Counted from the stretch's first letter, positions 20,160 to 28,983 are shown. The stretch is DNA of 53,833 nucleotides from Bacteroidota bacterium (GCA_013286235.1 JABDGE010000016.1:1-53833); one strand, 5' to 3'. The notes: generated by a model from the letters alone, not told the origin. Made by a program: numbers and translations.

Positions 20160-20181
20160 AGTGTTGGTTTGTACAGGAGTT

Positions 20182-20598
20182 TTATGCGGCTTCTGTCTTT
20201 TTAATCCTAAATGATGGAATCTCGTATTGCTCAAACGGCAGATTATCGTTTATAAAAATCGATGCCCGGATATTTAGCCGCTGCGAAAGCTTTCGGGCCA
20301 TTTCTAAGGTGATTTGGCGTTTGCCGCTTAATACCGATGAAACGTGGCTTTCTGATCCAATTACATCTACCAAATCCTTATTTTTAAGCCCCATTTCCTC
20401 CATGCGGAGCTTGATCATATCGATCGGGTCGGGCAGTTTTACGGGGTAGTGCTTTTCTTCGTAATCTTTGATCAGCAAAGCGAGCAGTTCCAGTTCATCT
20501 CCTTCATTTGTGCCCATGGCTGCATCGATCACTTCATCAAGCCTGGTTAAAGCATTCCTGTAATCGGTCTCTGTTTTTAATATCTTCCAGTTTTTCAT
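20182..20598 (-). CDS. higA: HigA-type antitoxin, XRE helix-turn-helix protein
   Basis: The 138-aa protein has an acidic helical N-terminus (about residues 1-55) and an XRE-type DNA-binding domain: IKLRMEEMGLKNKDLVDVIG, then SESHVSSVLSGKRQITLEMA with the recognition helix. This order, with the HTH in the second half, is typical of HigA-like antitoxins. It would neutralise the HigB toxin encoded five bases upstream and repress the operon through the palindrome at 20951. As in other higBA loci, the toxin gene comes first. Confidence 0.85.
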   Translation of the reverse strand: MKNWKILKTETDYRNALTRLDEVIDAAMGTNEGDELELLALLIKDYEEKHYPVKLPDPIDMIKLRMEEMGLKNKDLVDVIGSESHVSSVLSGKRQITLEMARKLSQRLNIRASIFINDNLPFEQYEIPSFRIKKTEAA

Positions 20599-20603
20599 GG
20601 CGA

Positions 20604-20924
20604 TTATTTATCAATTAATTTGTTATCGAAGCTGACGGTTTCCACGTCGATTTCATCATATTGCTTGTGTGTACCAAACCAGATGATATAGGGTATGGAA
20701 AACTCGTAACGTACTTTTACCACCAAGCGATATTTGTTTCCATGAATGTTAAAAACCACCCTGCGATTACCAACAATGCTTGAGTTGTCGTAAACTGCCT
20801 TAAGCTCCTGCGGTGTTTTAAAGTTTGATCGTTTAAACTGGTCGTACCAATCCTCTAACGCCGTCGCTGCTTCCGGAAAAACTTTTTGATAATATTCAAC
20901 AGTCAGGCGTTTAACAATATTCAT
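20604..20924 (-). CDS. higB: HigB-type toxin (ribosome-dependent mRNA interferase family)
   Basis: The 106-aa basic protein matches the HigB_toxin family of RelE-like folds: ALEDWYDQFKRSNFKTPQEL, then VGNRRVVFNIHGNKYRLVVK, and a final strand, IPYIIWFGTHKQYDEID. The KYRLVVKVRYE...IWFGTHKQYD ending holds the basic and His residues used by the family to cut mRNA on the ribosome. It is first in the operon, five bases before higA. Confidence 0.85.
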   Translation of the reverse strand: MNIVKRLTVEYYQKVFPEAATALEDWYDQFKRSNFKTPQELKAVYDNSSIVGNRRVVFNIHGNKYRLVVKVRYEFSIPYIIWFGTHKQYDEIDVETVSFDNKLIDK

Positions 20925-20950
20925 ATTATATCACTAAGATACGCAAAAAG

Positions 20951-20990
20951 TTCTCAATTTGAGAAGATTTATTTTTAATTGAGAATTAAT
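20951..20990. promoter_or_regulatory. Candidate HigA operator upstream of higB
   Basis: TTCTCAA-T-TTGAGAA (20951-20965) is a perfect palindrome 27 bases before the higB start. A further TTGAGAA half-site lies at 20979-20985 inside TTAATTGAGAATTAA. Two related sites next to the toxin start are what an autorepressing HigA dimer would need. Confidence 0.55.
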
Positions 20991-21033
20991 GAATACTGGC
21001 ATGGCGCGAGCGAACGCGGATTAGCATGCGGAT

Positions 21034-21053
21034 GGTCTGTGGGGACACAGACC
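21034..21053. repeat. Hairpin repeat GGTCTGTG-GGGA-CACAGACC
   Basis: An 8-bp perfect stem closes a GGGA loop and is followed by ACGGAGG. The same design with different stem bases is at 23199-23220 (GTGGTTGTG and CACAACCAC around GGGA). It lies upstream of the ABC-F start. Confidence 0.6.
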
Positions 21054-21149
21054 ACGGAGGAAACCCCTCCCTGCTCCTCTCAACGAGGGAACTTCATTAG
21101 TCGTAGCCGTTTCGCCATTCCCCTCAAAATCGGTATCTTTGTGCCCGAA

Positions 21150-23075
21150 ATGATCGCTATTAATAACCTCACTTTCGAGATCGGTGCGCGGGCCCTGTAC
21201 GACGAAGCCAACTGGCATATTAAACCCGGTGAAAAAATCGGCCTTATTGGCGCCAATGGAACCGGAAAAACTACCCTGCTCAAAATCATTGTAGGGGAAT
21301 TTGCCCCAACCTCGGGCACTATATCCATGGCAAAGGATATCGCCATAGGTTACCTGAACCAGGATTTACTTTCCTATTCTTCCGATAAAAACATTTTGCA
21401 CGTGGCGATGGAGGCTTTTGAGCGCCAGAACCAGCTGCACGACGAAATTGAGATCCTGCTGCAAAAGCTGGAAACGGATTATACCGAAGATCTGCTCCAT
21501 AAGCTAAGTGACCGGCAGCATGAGTTTGAAGTGCTGGACGGTTATAATATTGAATACAAGGCACACGAAATTTTAGCGGGTTTGGGCTTTACCGAAGCCG
21601 ACACTCACCGCAAGCTGAGTGAATTTTCCGGCGGATGGCGGATGCGCGTTATGCTGGCCAAAATATTACTGCAGGCTCCCGATATCCTGCTGCTGGATGA
21701 ACCTACCAACCACCTTGACTTGCCTTCGATCCAATGGCTGGAAGAATATTTGAAGGCCTTTGACGGGGCGGTGGTGATCGTATCGCATGACCGGTGGTTC
21801 CTGGATAAGGTGATCAACCGCACGGTTGAGGTGCGCAAGGGCAAGATCACGGTTTATGCAGGGAACTATTCGTTTTATATCAGCGAAAAGGCCCAGCGCG
21901 AAGAGATACAACGCGGCGAGTTTAAAAACCAGCAGTCCAAAATAAAGCAGGAGGAGCGGCTGATCGAACGTTTCAGGGCCAAGGCCTCGAAGGCGAAAAT
22001 GGCGCAGTCGCGTATCAAAGCGCTGGACAGGCTTGAAAGGGTAGATGATGTCGATGATGACAACCCGACGGTTAACTTTAGCTTCCGGTTCTCGAGGCAG
22101 TCCGGCCGGCATGTGATAACTCTTACGGACATCAGCAAATCATACCCGGCCATTGAGATATTATCACATGCGGAAGGCCTGATCGAAAAGGGCGACAAAA
22201 TTGCGTTGATAGGCGCTAACGGCAAGGGTAAATCTACTTTGCTGCGGATTATAGCAGGCACTGATCCCGACTTTACCGGCAAAAGGGAAACCGGCCATAA
22301 CGTAACGCAAACATTTTTTGCGCAGCACCAGCTCGAAGCCCTTCACCTGGAGCATACGGCTTTGCAGGAATTGCAATCGTTCGCCCCAAAGCATACGGAA
22401 ACAGAGTTGCGTACCATTTTGGGTTCGTTCCTGTTTACCGGCGATGACGTGTTCAAAAAAATAAAGGTTTTATCGGGAGGTGAGAAATCGCGCGTGGCGC
22501 TTGCCAAGGCGCTTACTGCCGACGCCAACTTCCTGGTACTGGATGAGCCGACCAATCACCTGGATATTCAATCGGTGAATATATTGGTGCAGGCGCTGCA
22601 ACAGTATGAAGGCACCCTGATCGTTGTTTCGCACGACCGGTATTTTTTGGATAATGTGGCGAATAAGATATGGTTTATTGAGGATCATAAAATAAAGGAA
22701 TACCCGGGTACTTATGCTGAATACGACGAGTGGAATGCCAAACGCAAGATTCAGCAGAAAAACGGGGCAACGCCTCCTCCTCCGCCTAAAAAGGAAGAAA
22801 AGACACCCGCGCCTGCCAAACCGGTAAACGACAACCGGATACAGCAGCTTAAGAAATTGAACCAGGAACTGACAAGGCTTGAAGAGCAGGCGGCCGCCCT
22901 GGAAAAGGTGGTGAAGCAATTGGAATTGGAGCTGAACGATGAAAAAATATATAATCAGCTGGCCAAAATGCACGAGATAAACAATAATTACGAGCTTAAG
23001 AAGTTAGAATTGGGCAGCGTACAGCTGAAGTGGGAAGCGCTGGCGGAGCAGATAATGGAGCTGGAGGCGCTGTAA
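21150..23075 (+). CDS. ABC-F family ATPase
   Basis: The 641-aa cytosolic protein has two ATP-binding cassettes and no membrane segments, the layout of ribosome-associated ABC-F factors. The first cassette has Walker A GANGTGKTTLL, signature LSEFSGGWRMRVMLAKILL and Walker B ILLLDEPTNHLDL. The second has GANGKGKSTLL, LSGGEKSRVALAKAL and VLDEPTNHLD. The linker between them is basic and helical, and the C-terminal 90 residues (after a PPPPPKK stretch) form a coiled coil like that of Uup. The frame is open from 20979, but those 57 residues come from a repeat and read poorly; Met at 21150 begins IAINNLTFEIGARALYD, the normal start of the family. Exact subfamily is uncertain. Confidence 0.92.
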   Translation: MIAINNLTFEIGARALYDEANWHIKPGEKIGLIGANGTGKTTLLKIIVGEFAPTSGTISMAKDIAIGYLNQDLLSYSSDKNILHVAMEAFERQNQLHDEIEILLQKLETDYTEDLLHKLSDRQHEFEVLDGYNIEYKAHEILAGLGFTEADTHRKLSEFSGGWRMRVMLAKILLQAPDILLLDEPTNHLDLPSIQWLEEYLKAFDGAVVIVSHDRWFLDKVINRTVEVRKGKITVYAGNYSFYISEKAQREEIQRGEFKNQQSKIKQEERLIERFRAKASKAKMAQSRIKALDRLERVDDVDDDNPTVNFSFRFSRQSGRHVITLTDISKSYPAIEILSHAEGLIEKGDKIALIGANGKGKSTLLRIIAGTDPDFTGKRETGHNVTQTFFAQHQLEALHLEHTALQELQSFAPKHTETELRTILGSFLFTGDDVFKKIKVLSGGEKSRVALAKALTADANFLVLDEPTNHLDIQSVNILVQALQQYEGTLIVVSHDRYFLDNVANKIWFIEDHKIKEYPGTYAEYDEWNAKRKIQQKNGATPPPPPKKEEKTPAPAKPVNDNRIQQLKKLNQELTRLEEQAAALEKVVKQLELELNDEKIYNQLAKMHEINNNYELKKLELGSVQLKWEALAEQIMELEAL

Positions 23076-23089
23076 CGAACAGGACTGTG

Positions 23090-23320
23090 GCAGGTTAACC
23101 ACGGAGGTCGCGGTGGCCGGCACGGAGAGCGCAGAGAGTTTTCCCTTTGGACTCCCCAATTCCAGTGAATTGAGGGGCAGGAATGAGATACAGGACGGTG
23201 GTTGTGGGGACACAACCACGAGGAGTTTATCTGGCTGTGGCAGGTAACCACGGAGGTCGCGGAGAAGGCGCAGAGAACGCAAAGGAATTTTGCACAGAGA
23301 AGTAAAATATTGGATCTCTA
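23090..23320. repeat. CACGGAGG-family repeat block with hairpin
   Basis: Two similar blocks (GTTAACCACGGAGGTCGCGG at 23093 and GGTAACCACGGAGGTCGCGG at 23242) flank the hairpin GTGGTTGTG-GGGA-CACAACCAC at 23199-23220. It fills the gap between the ABC-F gene and the plug gene. Confidence 0.65.
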
Positions 23321-23344
23321 TAACCACCATAATTATAAATTTTC

Positions 23345-24634
23345 ATGAAGAGTTTTATTGGAAGGTGCTTTTTGCCCCAAATCATCCTTTCCGCTGTTTG
23401 CCTGGTTATTACGGGTTTCAGCGCATCCGCCCAATCTCAATACGCCGATTCCATTTTTAGGCCTGAGATAAAAAGCGTGGAGTTTTATAACAGCCGCAAG
23501 CAAGGTACATTCCCCATTATTACACTTGGGTCGGCTGAAAAAGTTACGCTGGCGTTTGACAACCTTCTGGGCGGTTCCAACGACTATTCGTACACGATCG
23601 AGCATTGCGATGCTAATTGGAATTCGTCAAATCTCTCCACTACGGACTATCTGAAAAATTATTCGGACGACCACATAACCGGCTTTAGCTATTCGGTCGG
23701 CACTATCCAGAAATATACCCATTACCAGCTAAAGCTACCCAACGAAAATATTGCTCCAAAAATACCCGGGAATTATATCTTAAAGGTTTACCAGGATGGC
23801 GATCCTTCAAAGCTGGTGTTAACCAGGAAATTGTACGTGTTAAGCCCGAAAATAATGATCAATGCGGAGGTGGTTCCGTCAGACGACAATTCGACCCGTC
23901 AATCCAACCAGAAGGTCAATTTTACGCTGAACTACGGGGCCCTTCGGATACAAAACCCCAGCGCTGAGCTGCGAACGCTCATTATGCAGAACAGGCGGCC
24001 CGAAACAGGGATATGGAATACACAGCCCACTTACATCAACGGACCGCTGCTTACTTTTAATGATGTTACCCAAAATGATTTTCCGGGGGGTAATGAGTTC
24101 CGGCATTTCGATACTCGGACATTCAAATTAAATTCAGACCGCATTTTGCGGATCCTAAAAGATACGGCGAACGACGTAATTATGCTGACCGATCCCGACC
24201 TGAGCCGGCCCGACTACAGCTTTACATTCGACCAGGACGGGAACTTTTATATCTTAAACCAGGACGGCACGGATCCCCGTATCGACGCCGACTATGCCCA
24301 TATGTTTTTTACCCTAAGCACGGACCGTTCTGCAAACAGCGGAACGCCCTATATTGTCGGCCTGTTCAATAATTACAAACTCGACGATAACAGCCGCTTA
24401 CACATGGATCCTAATACAGGGAAATTTGCTACCCTCCAGTTTCTGAAACAGGGCGTATATGACTATGCTTACGTTTGGGTGGATAAAAACGGGAATGTTG
24501 TTCCCGGCGCCCTGGAAGGCAATCATTTCGAAACAGAAAACACCTATCAGCTATTGGTATATTACCGGCCGGCCGGTTCACGCTGGGAAGAGCTGATCGG
24601 GTCTAGGGAGTTGACGACCGCGAAGAAGCAGTAG
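23345..24634 (+). CDS. Type IX secretion system plug protein (DUF5103)
   Basis: The 429-aa protein has a cleavable signal peptide (PQIILSAVCLVITGFSASAQ, about residues 11-30). It then shows the beta-rich features of the DUF5103 family: SIFRPEIKSVEFYNSRKQGT, SYTIEHCDANWNSSNL and LDDNSRLHMDPNTGKFATLQ. In structural work on the SprA translocon this family plugs the large T9SS outer-membrane channel. The length is typical. Here it stands alone among repeats; its likely client in this window is the CTD protein at 32994. Confidence 0.88.
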   Translation: MKSFIGRCFLPQIILSAVCLVITGFSASAQSQYADSIFRPEIKSVEFYNSRKQGTFPIITLGSAEKVTLAFDNLLGGSNDYSYTIEHCDANWNSSNLSTTDYLKNYSDDHITGFSYSVGTIQKYTHYQLKLPNENIAPKIPGNYILKVYQDGDPSKLVLTRKLYVLSPKIMINAEVVPSDDNSTRQSNQKVNFTLNYGALRIQNPSAELRTLIMQNRRPETGIWNTQPTYINGPLLTFNDVTQNDFPGGNEFRHFDTRTFKLNSDRILRILKDTANDVIMLTDPDLSRPDYSFTFDQDGNFYILNQDGTDPRIDADYAHMFFTLSTDRSANSGTPYIVGLFNNYKLDDNSRLHMDPNTGKFATLQFLKQGVYDYAYVWVDKNGNVVPGALEGNHFETENTYQLLVYYRPAGSRWEELIGSRELTTAKKQ

Positions 24635-25010
24635 TGGGTAAGTCTAAAGTCTTGAGTCTGAAGTCAAAAGTGGCATTTAAGTAATCACCGACCTTATAAA
24701 CTCGTGGCCCATATGGTAGTCAACTAAGCGTCAGAACTGATTCCTACGCAATTTCACTACCCAAAGTGCCTTCTGGTGGCAGGGTAGCCCCTAACGGGGC
24801 AATCTTACATTTTTATGCTGTTTGCTACAAACGTTTTGCCCCTACGGGGCAGTCGCCACGCGATTTGATATTTAGATCAGTTTGTTCGGGCGAATCTTTA
24901 GTCGATTACATTTAATCTTTTTGTCTGGCAGTCGGGGCATGCTAATCTATACAATATTAGGTCTGATACATGGTTCGCAAATAGAGGCTTATATGGACGG
25001 TGCCAGGCAA
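24635..25010. repeat. Intergenic DNA with GCCCC-TA-GGGGC hairpins
   Basis: No gene is seen. GCCCCTAACGGGGC (24787-24800) and GCCCCTACGGGGC (24838-24850) are strong palindromes. The stretch GCTACAAACGTTTTGCCCC before the second resembles the ACCAAACGTTCC module of the element at 18760, with different stem bases. The sequence around 24640-24670 carries AGTCTAAAGTCTTGAGTC words. Confidence 0.55.
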
Positions 25011-25058
25011 AAAATTTAAAAACAAAAAAATCCCGCCGGTTATAAACCAGCAGGATTT
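25010..25058 (-). terminator. Intrinsic terminator of the 58-aa protein gene
   Basis: Read on the minus strand, AAATCCTGCTGGTT pairs with AACCGGCGGGATTT (14 bp, two G-U pairs) around a TAT loop and is followed by a long T-rich run. It lies 32 bases after the stop codon at 25091. Confidence 0.8.
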
Positions 25059-25090
25059 ATACTATTATTTCAGGGCAAATAAGCCTAAAC

Positions 25091-25267
25091 TTATTTTGCA
25101 GCGGCTGCTTTTAACAGGGCAGCGTTGTTTTTTGCAAGCTGGCTATTTTTTGGCTCTGCCGAACGGCTTCCTAATTCGAGGTTAGTGGCAAGCTTTAAAA
25201 ATTGAACTTCTAAACGCGAAACGGTCTTGTTTTTCCTGTCTTTCCTTTTTAAACGGGTAACGCCCAT
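25091..25267 (-). CDS. Conserved-looking 58-aa basic protein
   Basis: This short gene encodes MGVTRLKRKDRKNKTVSRLE followed by VQFLKLATNLELGSRSAEPK and an Ala-rich end. The first 20 residues hold nine Lys or Arg, suggesting RNA or ribosome contact; I do not know a function. The minus-strand terminator 32 bases downstream and tRNA-Cys 31 bases upstream on the same strand suggest that tRNA and small gene share a transcript. The start is the only ATG in frame. Reading quality and context make it a likely real gene despite its size. Confidence 0.7.
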   Translation of the reverse strand: MGVTRLKRKDRKNKTVSRLEVQFLKLATNLELGSRSAEPKNSQLAKNNAALLKAAAAK

Positions 25268-25298
25268 GATCTTATAAATTTTAATGTTTTAATTCCTG

Positions 25299-25369
25299 AG
25301 GTCGGGAGCGGATTCGAACCGCTGTAAAAGGTTTTGCAGACCTCTGCCTAGCCACTCGGCCACCCGACC
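25299..25369 (-). tRNA. tRNA-Cys (anticodon GCA)
   Basis: A 71-base cloverleaf on the minus strand: acceptor GGTCGGG with CCCGACC, U8, D-stem GCC with GGC, anticodon loop CTGCAAA, T-arm AGCGG-TTCGAAT-CCGCT and discriminator U73, the Cys identity base. All stems pair well. No CCA is encoded. Confidence 0.95.
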
Positions 25370-25436
25370 AATTTTCAAGGCTGCAAAAATAGGAATTTAT
25401 TTGTTGGCAGGCAAATTATTATTTGATTAATACTAG

Positions 25437-25540
25437 TCCGAAAGTCCGAAAGTCCGAAAGTCCGGATCCCGATAGCTATCGGGACCGAAAGAAGCTGCGA
25501 CTGACGTCCGCCAGCTGGCGGATAACTTAGGTTATATTGA
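25437..25540. repeat. GTCCGAAA repeat with embedded palindromes
   Basis: Four AGTCCGAA words are followed by the perfect palindrome TCCCGATAGCTATCGGGA (25467-25484), GAAGCTGCGACTGAC and a second palindrome, TCCGCCAGCTGGCGGA (25507-25522), then ATAACTTAGGTTATAT. The same word order appears at 18436 and 41798. The first palindrome recurs at 31441-31458. Confidence 0.65.
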
Positions 25541-25827
25541 AAAATAGCTTTAAGGCTTGTGGCTGGGGTAATTTGCATGTTGGGGCACGATTTAAGCATA
25601 GGCACTTAGGAGGCGCGAGACTTACTTTTCGGTGGCATTTGAGTGAGGGGCTCCTCTGGAGCCTATTGTAGCCCTTCTTTTTTCTATAAAACAGGTAACT
25701 ACGGGGTTTACAATCGAAGATAGGGGATGATTTAGAATTTCTGGAAAAGCAGCGTGTTTTTTAATGCCGCCTGTTTTTTACACACGCACGAAGGAGGAGC
25801 GGAGCGCGCAGATGAAGGAGTAGGTTT
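25541..25827. other. Intergenic DNA without a supported gene
   Basis: I see no gene or clear signal. Short open frames on both strands lack protein-like composition. Confidence 0.5.
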
Positions 25828-26571
25828 TTATTTACTTCTGCTTATTTCCGAACAAAACAGGGCGGTCGCAATCGCTACGTTTAGCGATTCTGCTTTACCT
25901 ACACGCGGAATGGTTACCGCCCTGGTTATGTGTTTTTGCAGTTCGGGCCGTATTCCGTTTCCCTCATTGCCCATCAGCAGCAAGCCTTCTTTACCAAAAT
26001 TGGTTTTGTAAATTGTTTTGCCATCCAGCATGGCGCCGAATATGGGCAGGTTTATCTTGGGTAGGGTTGTCGTTAATTCTGTATAGTGTACCCTTATTCG
26101 AGAGAGCGAGCCCATACTGGCCTGAACCACTTTCGGGTTATAGGCATCTACCGTGTCGGTTGAGCAGATAATGTCGGTGATCCCAAACCAGTCAGCCGTG
26201 CGAATGATCGTACCTATATTGCCCGGGTCCTGTATCCCGTCCAAAACAATCGAGAACTTTTCCTTTAAATCGCTGTTAGCTGGTTCAGGCCACCGGGGTA
26301 TCGCAATGGCAGCGATAACATCCTGCGGCGTTTTTAACCCGCTTATCTTTTGCATTTCCGTAGCAGAAATTGCATATAAGTTTATATTATGGGATAAATT
26401 CAGCATTTTTGGGTCGAAAGGCGCAGTATAATAAATGCCTTCCACCTGGTAAGAAGAGTCGATAAATTCAACTACCGATTTATAGCCTTCAACCAAAAAC
26501 AAGGCATTTTCAATCCGGCTTTTTTTTTGTTGAAGTGATTTTAATAAACTGATCTGATATTTTGAAAGCAT
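25828..26571 (-). CDS. TrmH/SpoU-family RNA 2'-O-methyltransferase
   Basis: The 247-aa protein should methylate a ribose in rRNA or tRNA using S-adenosylmethionine. An N-terminal substrate-binding domain (LFLVEGYKSVVEFIDSSYQV) is followed by the knotted SPOUT domain with its three motifs: DGIQDPGNIGTIIRTADWFG (the conserved Asn and Arg), LLLMGNEGNGI, and RVGKAESLNVAIATALF. I use the ATG at 26571; the frame upstream to 26601 adds ten residues inside the divergent neighbour. The starts of this gene and the TamL-like gene at 26562 overlap by ten bases on opposite strands, so their promoters must lie inside each other's coding sequence. Confidence 0.9.
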   Translation of the reverse strand: MLSKYQISLLKSLQQKKSRIENALFLVEGYKSVVEFIDSSYQVEGIYYTAPFDPKMLNLSHNINLYAISATEMQKISGLKTPQDVIAAIAIPRWPEPANSDLKEKFSIVLDGIQDPGNIGTIIRTADWFGITDIICSTDTVDAYNPKVVQASMGSLSRIRVHYTELTTTLPKINLPIFGAMLDGKTIYKTNFGKEGLLLMGNEGNGIRPELQKHITRAVTIPRVGKAESLNVAIATALFCSEISRSK

Positions 26572-28982
26572 ATACAAAACCAGGAGGCTACCATCTTGCA
26601 ATAATAAGTATTCTTCTGCTCATTCTGGTTTCGGGCTGCAGTATAACGCGGGGAATTAAAAAAGATCAGTCTATCGTACATAAAATCACCATGAAGGGCG
26701 TTGATAAGGAATTTGCGCTGGCGGCTCCAACTTATGTAGACAAAGAACAACAACCCAATAACTGGATCAATCTTCAGCTTTATTATCTTTTTAGTAATCA
26801 TGGCAAGAAAGATATCGGCGAACCCCCGGCAGTTTTAGACAGCGATCTGGTGGAGTTTTCGCGTAACCAAATCGAACGTTTTTTGCAAAGCAAAGGCTAT
26901 TTGAAAGTAAAGGTTGCCGACAGTATTAGCATAAAAAAGCAAAAAGCCGAATTGATATTTACGGCCACTGAAGGGCCATTGTTCCATATCCGAAAGATAC
27001 AGGACAGCATTGCCGATCCAAAGGTGCGGGCTTTATACCGCGTTAATCGTAAGCGTTTTTCGCATGTGCAGCCGGGAGGCCGGTTTGATACCGATAGCCT
27101 GGCGTATGACAGGGATGCGTTTTACCAGATCATGAAGGAAAATGGTTATTACGACTTTTACCGGCAATACATCAATTACACCTATGATTCTACCTTCCGC
27201 AGCAGTGTGGTGGATATTGTAATGTATGTTGTAAATCCCGTAGGAAAATCGTCCCATCCTGTTTACAGACTAAATAATACACTTATAACCATTGCCACCA
27301 CCGATGGTCAAACAAGCGGCAAGGCCGATACGCTCCAGGTGGATTCGGAGTTTCGTTATGTTGATTACTCGCACAAGTTTGCACCCCGAACAGTTATCGA
27401 CTACATCTTTCAGCATAAAGGGCAGTTATATGATGCCGACCGGCAAACGCTTACTACCTCCCGCCTGTCGGAACTAAATGTTTTTCGAAATGTGCCTAAC
27501 CCTACCTACACCAAACTACCGGACAGCACCAACCGGCTCAATACTAAAATAGACATCGTCCCGCTCAAGCAATTTTCAGATCGTGTGGACGCTGAATTTT
27601 TGTTCAATTCCGGGCAATATGGCTATAACCTTGCCAATACTTTCACTGACAGGGATGTATTTAAAAATGCCGCCATTTTACAGCTTAAGGTGAACTGGAG
27701 CGTATTGTATGATAAGGGCGGCAGCATCAGCAATTCACAGGGCATTGAAAACAATGACTTAACGATTGGCGGAAACCTCATTTATCCCCGGATCATTTCT
27801 CCTTTTGATTTGGCAATGCCAGGCAAATACGGCGTTCCGCACACAACGTTTTCCTCAAACTACCAGTTATTTTACGAAGCCGGGCTGGTGCAGCGCACCA
27901 GTTTGACCAACGCCATCACCTATGATTTTGCCGAATTGGCAAACAAAACGCATACTATTACGCCTATTGACATTGAATTTTCGCGTGGTGTGATCGACCC
28001 GATTGCACAAAACATACTGGCGGAGAAAGACTTGTATGCCTATAGCTATTTGATCGGCCGAACCATATTTACAGCGGGAAGCCAGTATACCTATCAGTTC
28101 AACGCCAACAAGCTCAATACCTTCACCAACTTCCTGTACCTGCGCGGGAGCATTGACGTAGGTGGCAATACGCTCGATTTACTGGCCCACCTGTTTAACA
28201 GTCCCCGCGACTCGACGGGCGAGCGACAGCTTTTGGGTTACACTTTTGCCCAATATGCCAAGGTGGAAACGGATTTTCGTGTATATCACAATTTTGGCGG
28301 CGAACGGGAGTTGGTTTTTCGGATCAATCCGGGAGTTGGTGTCCCTTATGGCAATAGCAGCCAACTGAAATTTAAGGATAGTACCTACGTTGGCGGGCTT
28401 ATTTTTGAGAAGAATTTTTATGCCGGCGGCGCAAATGATATGCGGGCCTGGCTGCCGCGCACATTAGGCCCCGGAGAATTTAACCGGGCTACCTTTTATG
28501 GTCCGCCCGGCACAACCTTAAAACCCTCGAGGGGCGACTCCTTAAGGACGCGTTTAAAATACCTGGATCAATTCGGGGAAATAAAGATCATTTCGAACCT
28601 TGAATACCGTTATAAGCTCGCTGACGATTTTTTTGGCTCGGTACTCAGGGGCGCGGTGTTTATGGATGCGGGCAACGTTTGGCGATTGCATGCGCAGGAG
28701 GGAGTTCCCAATGTCCAGTTCAGCCTGAATGATATTTTGCCGGGCACCGCGATTGACTTTGGCACAGGCTTAAGGTTTGATGTTGGTTTTTTCGTTTTCC
28801 GCCTCGATGCAGCTTTCAAATTCAAAGATCCCCAATTCACGGGCTCAAACCAATGGGTGCTGATCGACCATTTCGACGAATTGTTCTACAATGGTCCGTT
28901 TAAAAAAACATATGAAATCGACAACAGCGGCGATACCTATAACTTTATGCAGCTGAATTTTGGTGTGGGAATGCCGTTTTGA
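26562..28982 (+). CDS. Second TamL/BamA-like outer-membrane lipoprotein
   Basis: The 806-aa protein has a lipoprotein signal, LAIISILLLILVSGCSITRG, with Cys at about residue 26. POTRA-like repeats follow (FSRNQIERFLQSKGYLKVKV near residue 108), then an Omp85-type barrel with the AGGANDMRAWLPRTLGPGEF segment and terminal FGVGMPF. It parallels the TamL at 9656 but is clearly a diverged paralogue and has no TamB next to it. The only start that keeps the signal is TTG at 26562, which overlaps the divergent methyltransferase. Role inferred: outer-membrane protein assembly, with an unknown partner. Confidence 0.87.
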   Translation: MKAYTKPGGYHLAIISILLLILVSGCSITRGIKKDQSIVHKITMKGVDKEFALAAPTYVDKEQQPNNWINLQLYYLFSNHGKKDIGEPPAVLDSDLVEFSRNQIERFLQSKGYLKVKVADSISIKKQKAELIFTATEGPLFHIRKIQDSIADPKVRALYRVNRKRFSHVQPGGRFDTDSLAYDRDAFYQIMKENGYYDFYRQYINYTYDSTFRSSVVDIVMYVVNPVGKSSHPVYRLNNTLITIATTDGQTSGKADTLQVDSEFRYVDYSHKFAPRTVIDYIFQHKGQLYDADRQTLTTSRLSELNVFRNVPNPTYTKLPDSTNRLNTKIDIVPLKQFSDRVDAEFLFNSGQYGYNLANTFTDRDVFKNAAILQLKVNWSVLYDKGGSISNSQGIENNDLTIGGNLIYPRIISPFDLAMPGKYGVPHTTFSSNYQLFYEAGLVQRTSLTNAITYDFAELANKTHTITPIDIEFSRGVIDPIAQNILAEKDLYAYSYLIGRTIFTAGSQYTYQFNANKLNTFTNFLYLRGSIDVGGNTLDLLAHLFNSPRDSTGERQLLGYTFAQYAKVETDFRVYHNFGGERELVFRINPGVGVPYGNSSQLKFKDSTYVGGLIFEKNFYAGGANDMRAWLPRTLGPGEFNRATFYGPPGTTLKPSRGDSLRTRLKYLDQFGEIKIISNLEYRYKLADDFFGSVLRGAVFMDAGNVWRLHAQEGVPNVQFSLNDILPGTAIDFGTGLRFDVGFFVFRLDAAFKFKDPQFTGSNQWVLIDHFDELFYNGPFKKTYEIDNSGDTYNFMQLNFGVGMPF

Positions 28983-28983
28983 G

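Noticed and set aside
20979..21149. 57-residue N-terminal extension of the ABC-F protein
   Set aside because: It is encoded by hairpin and CACGGAGG repeat DNA, begins in the higB operator region and has no homology expected of the family.
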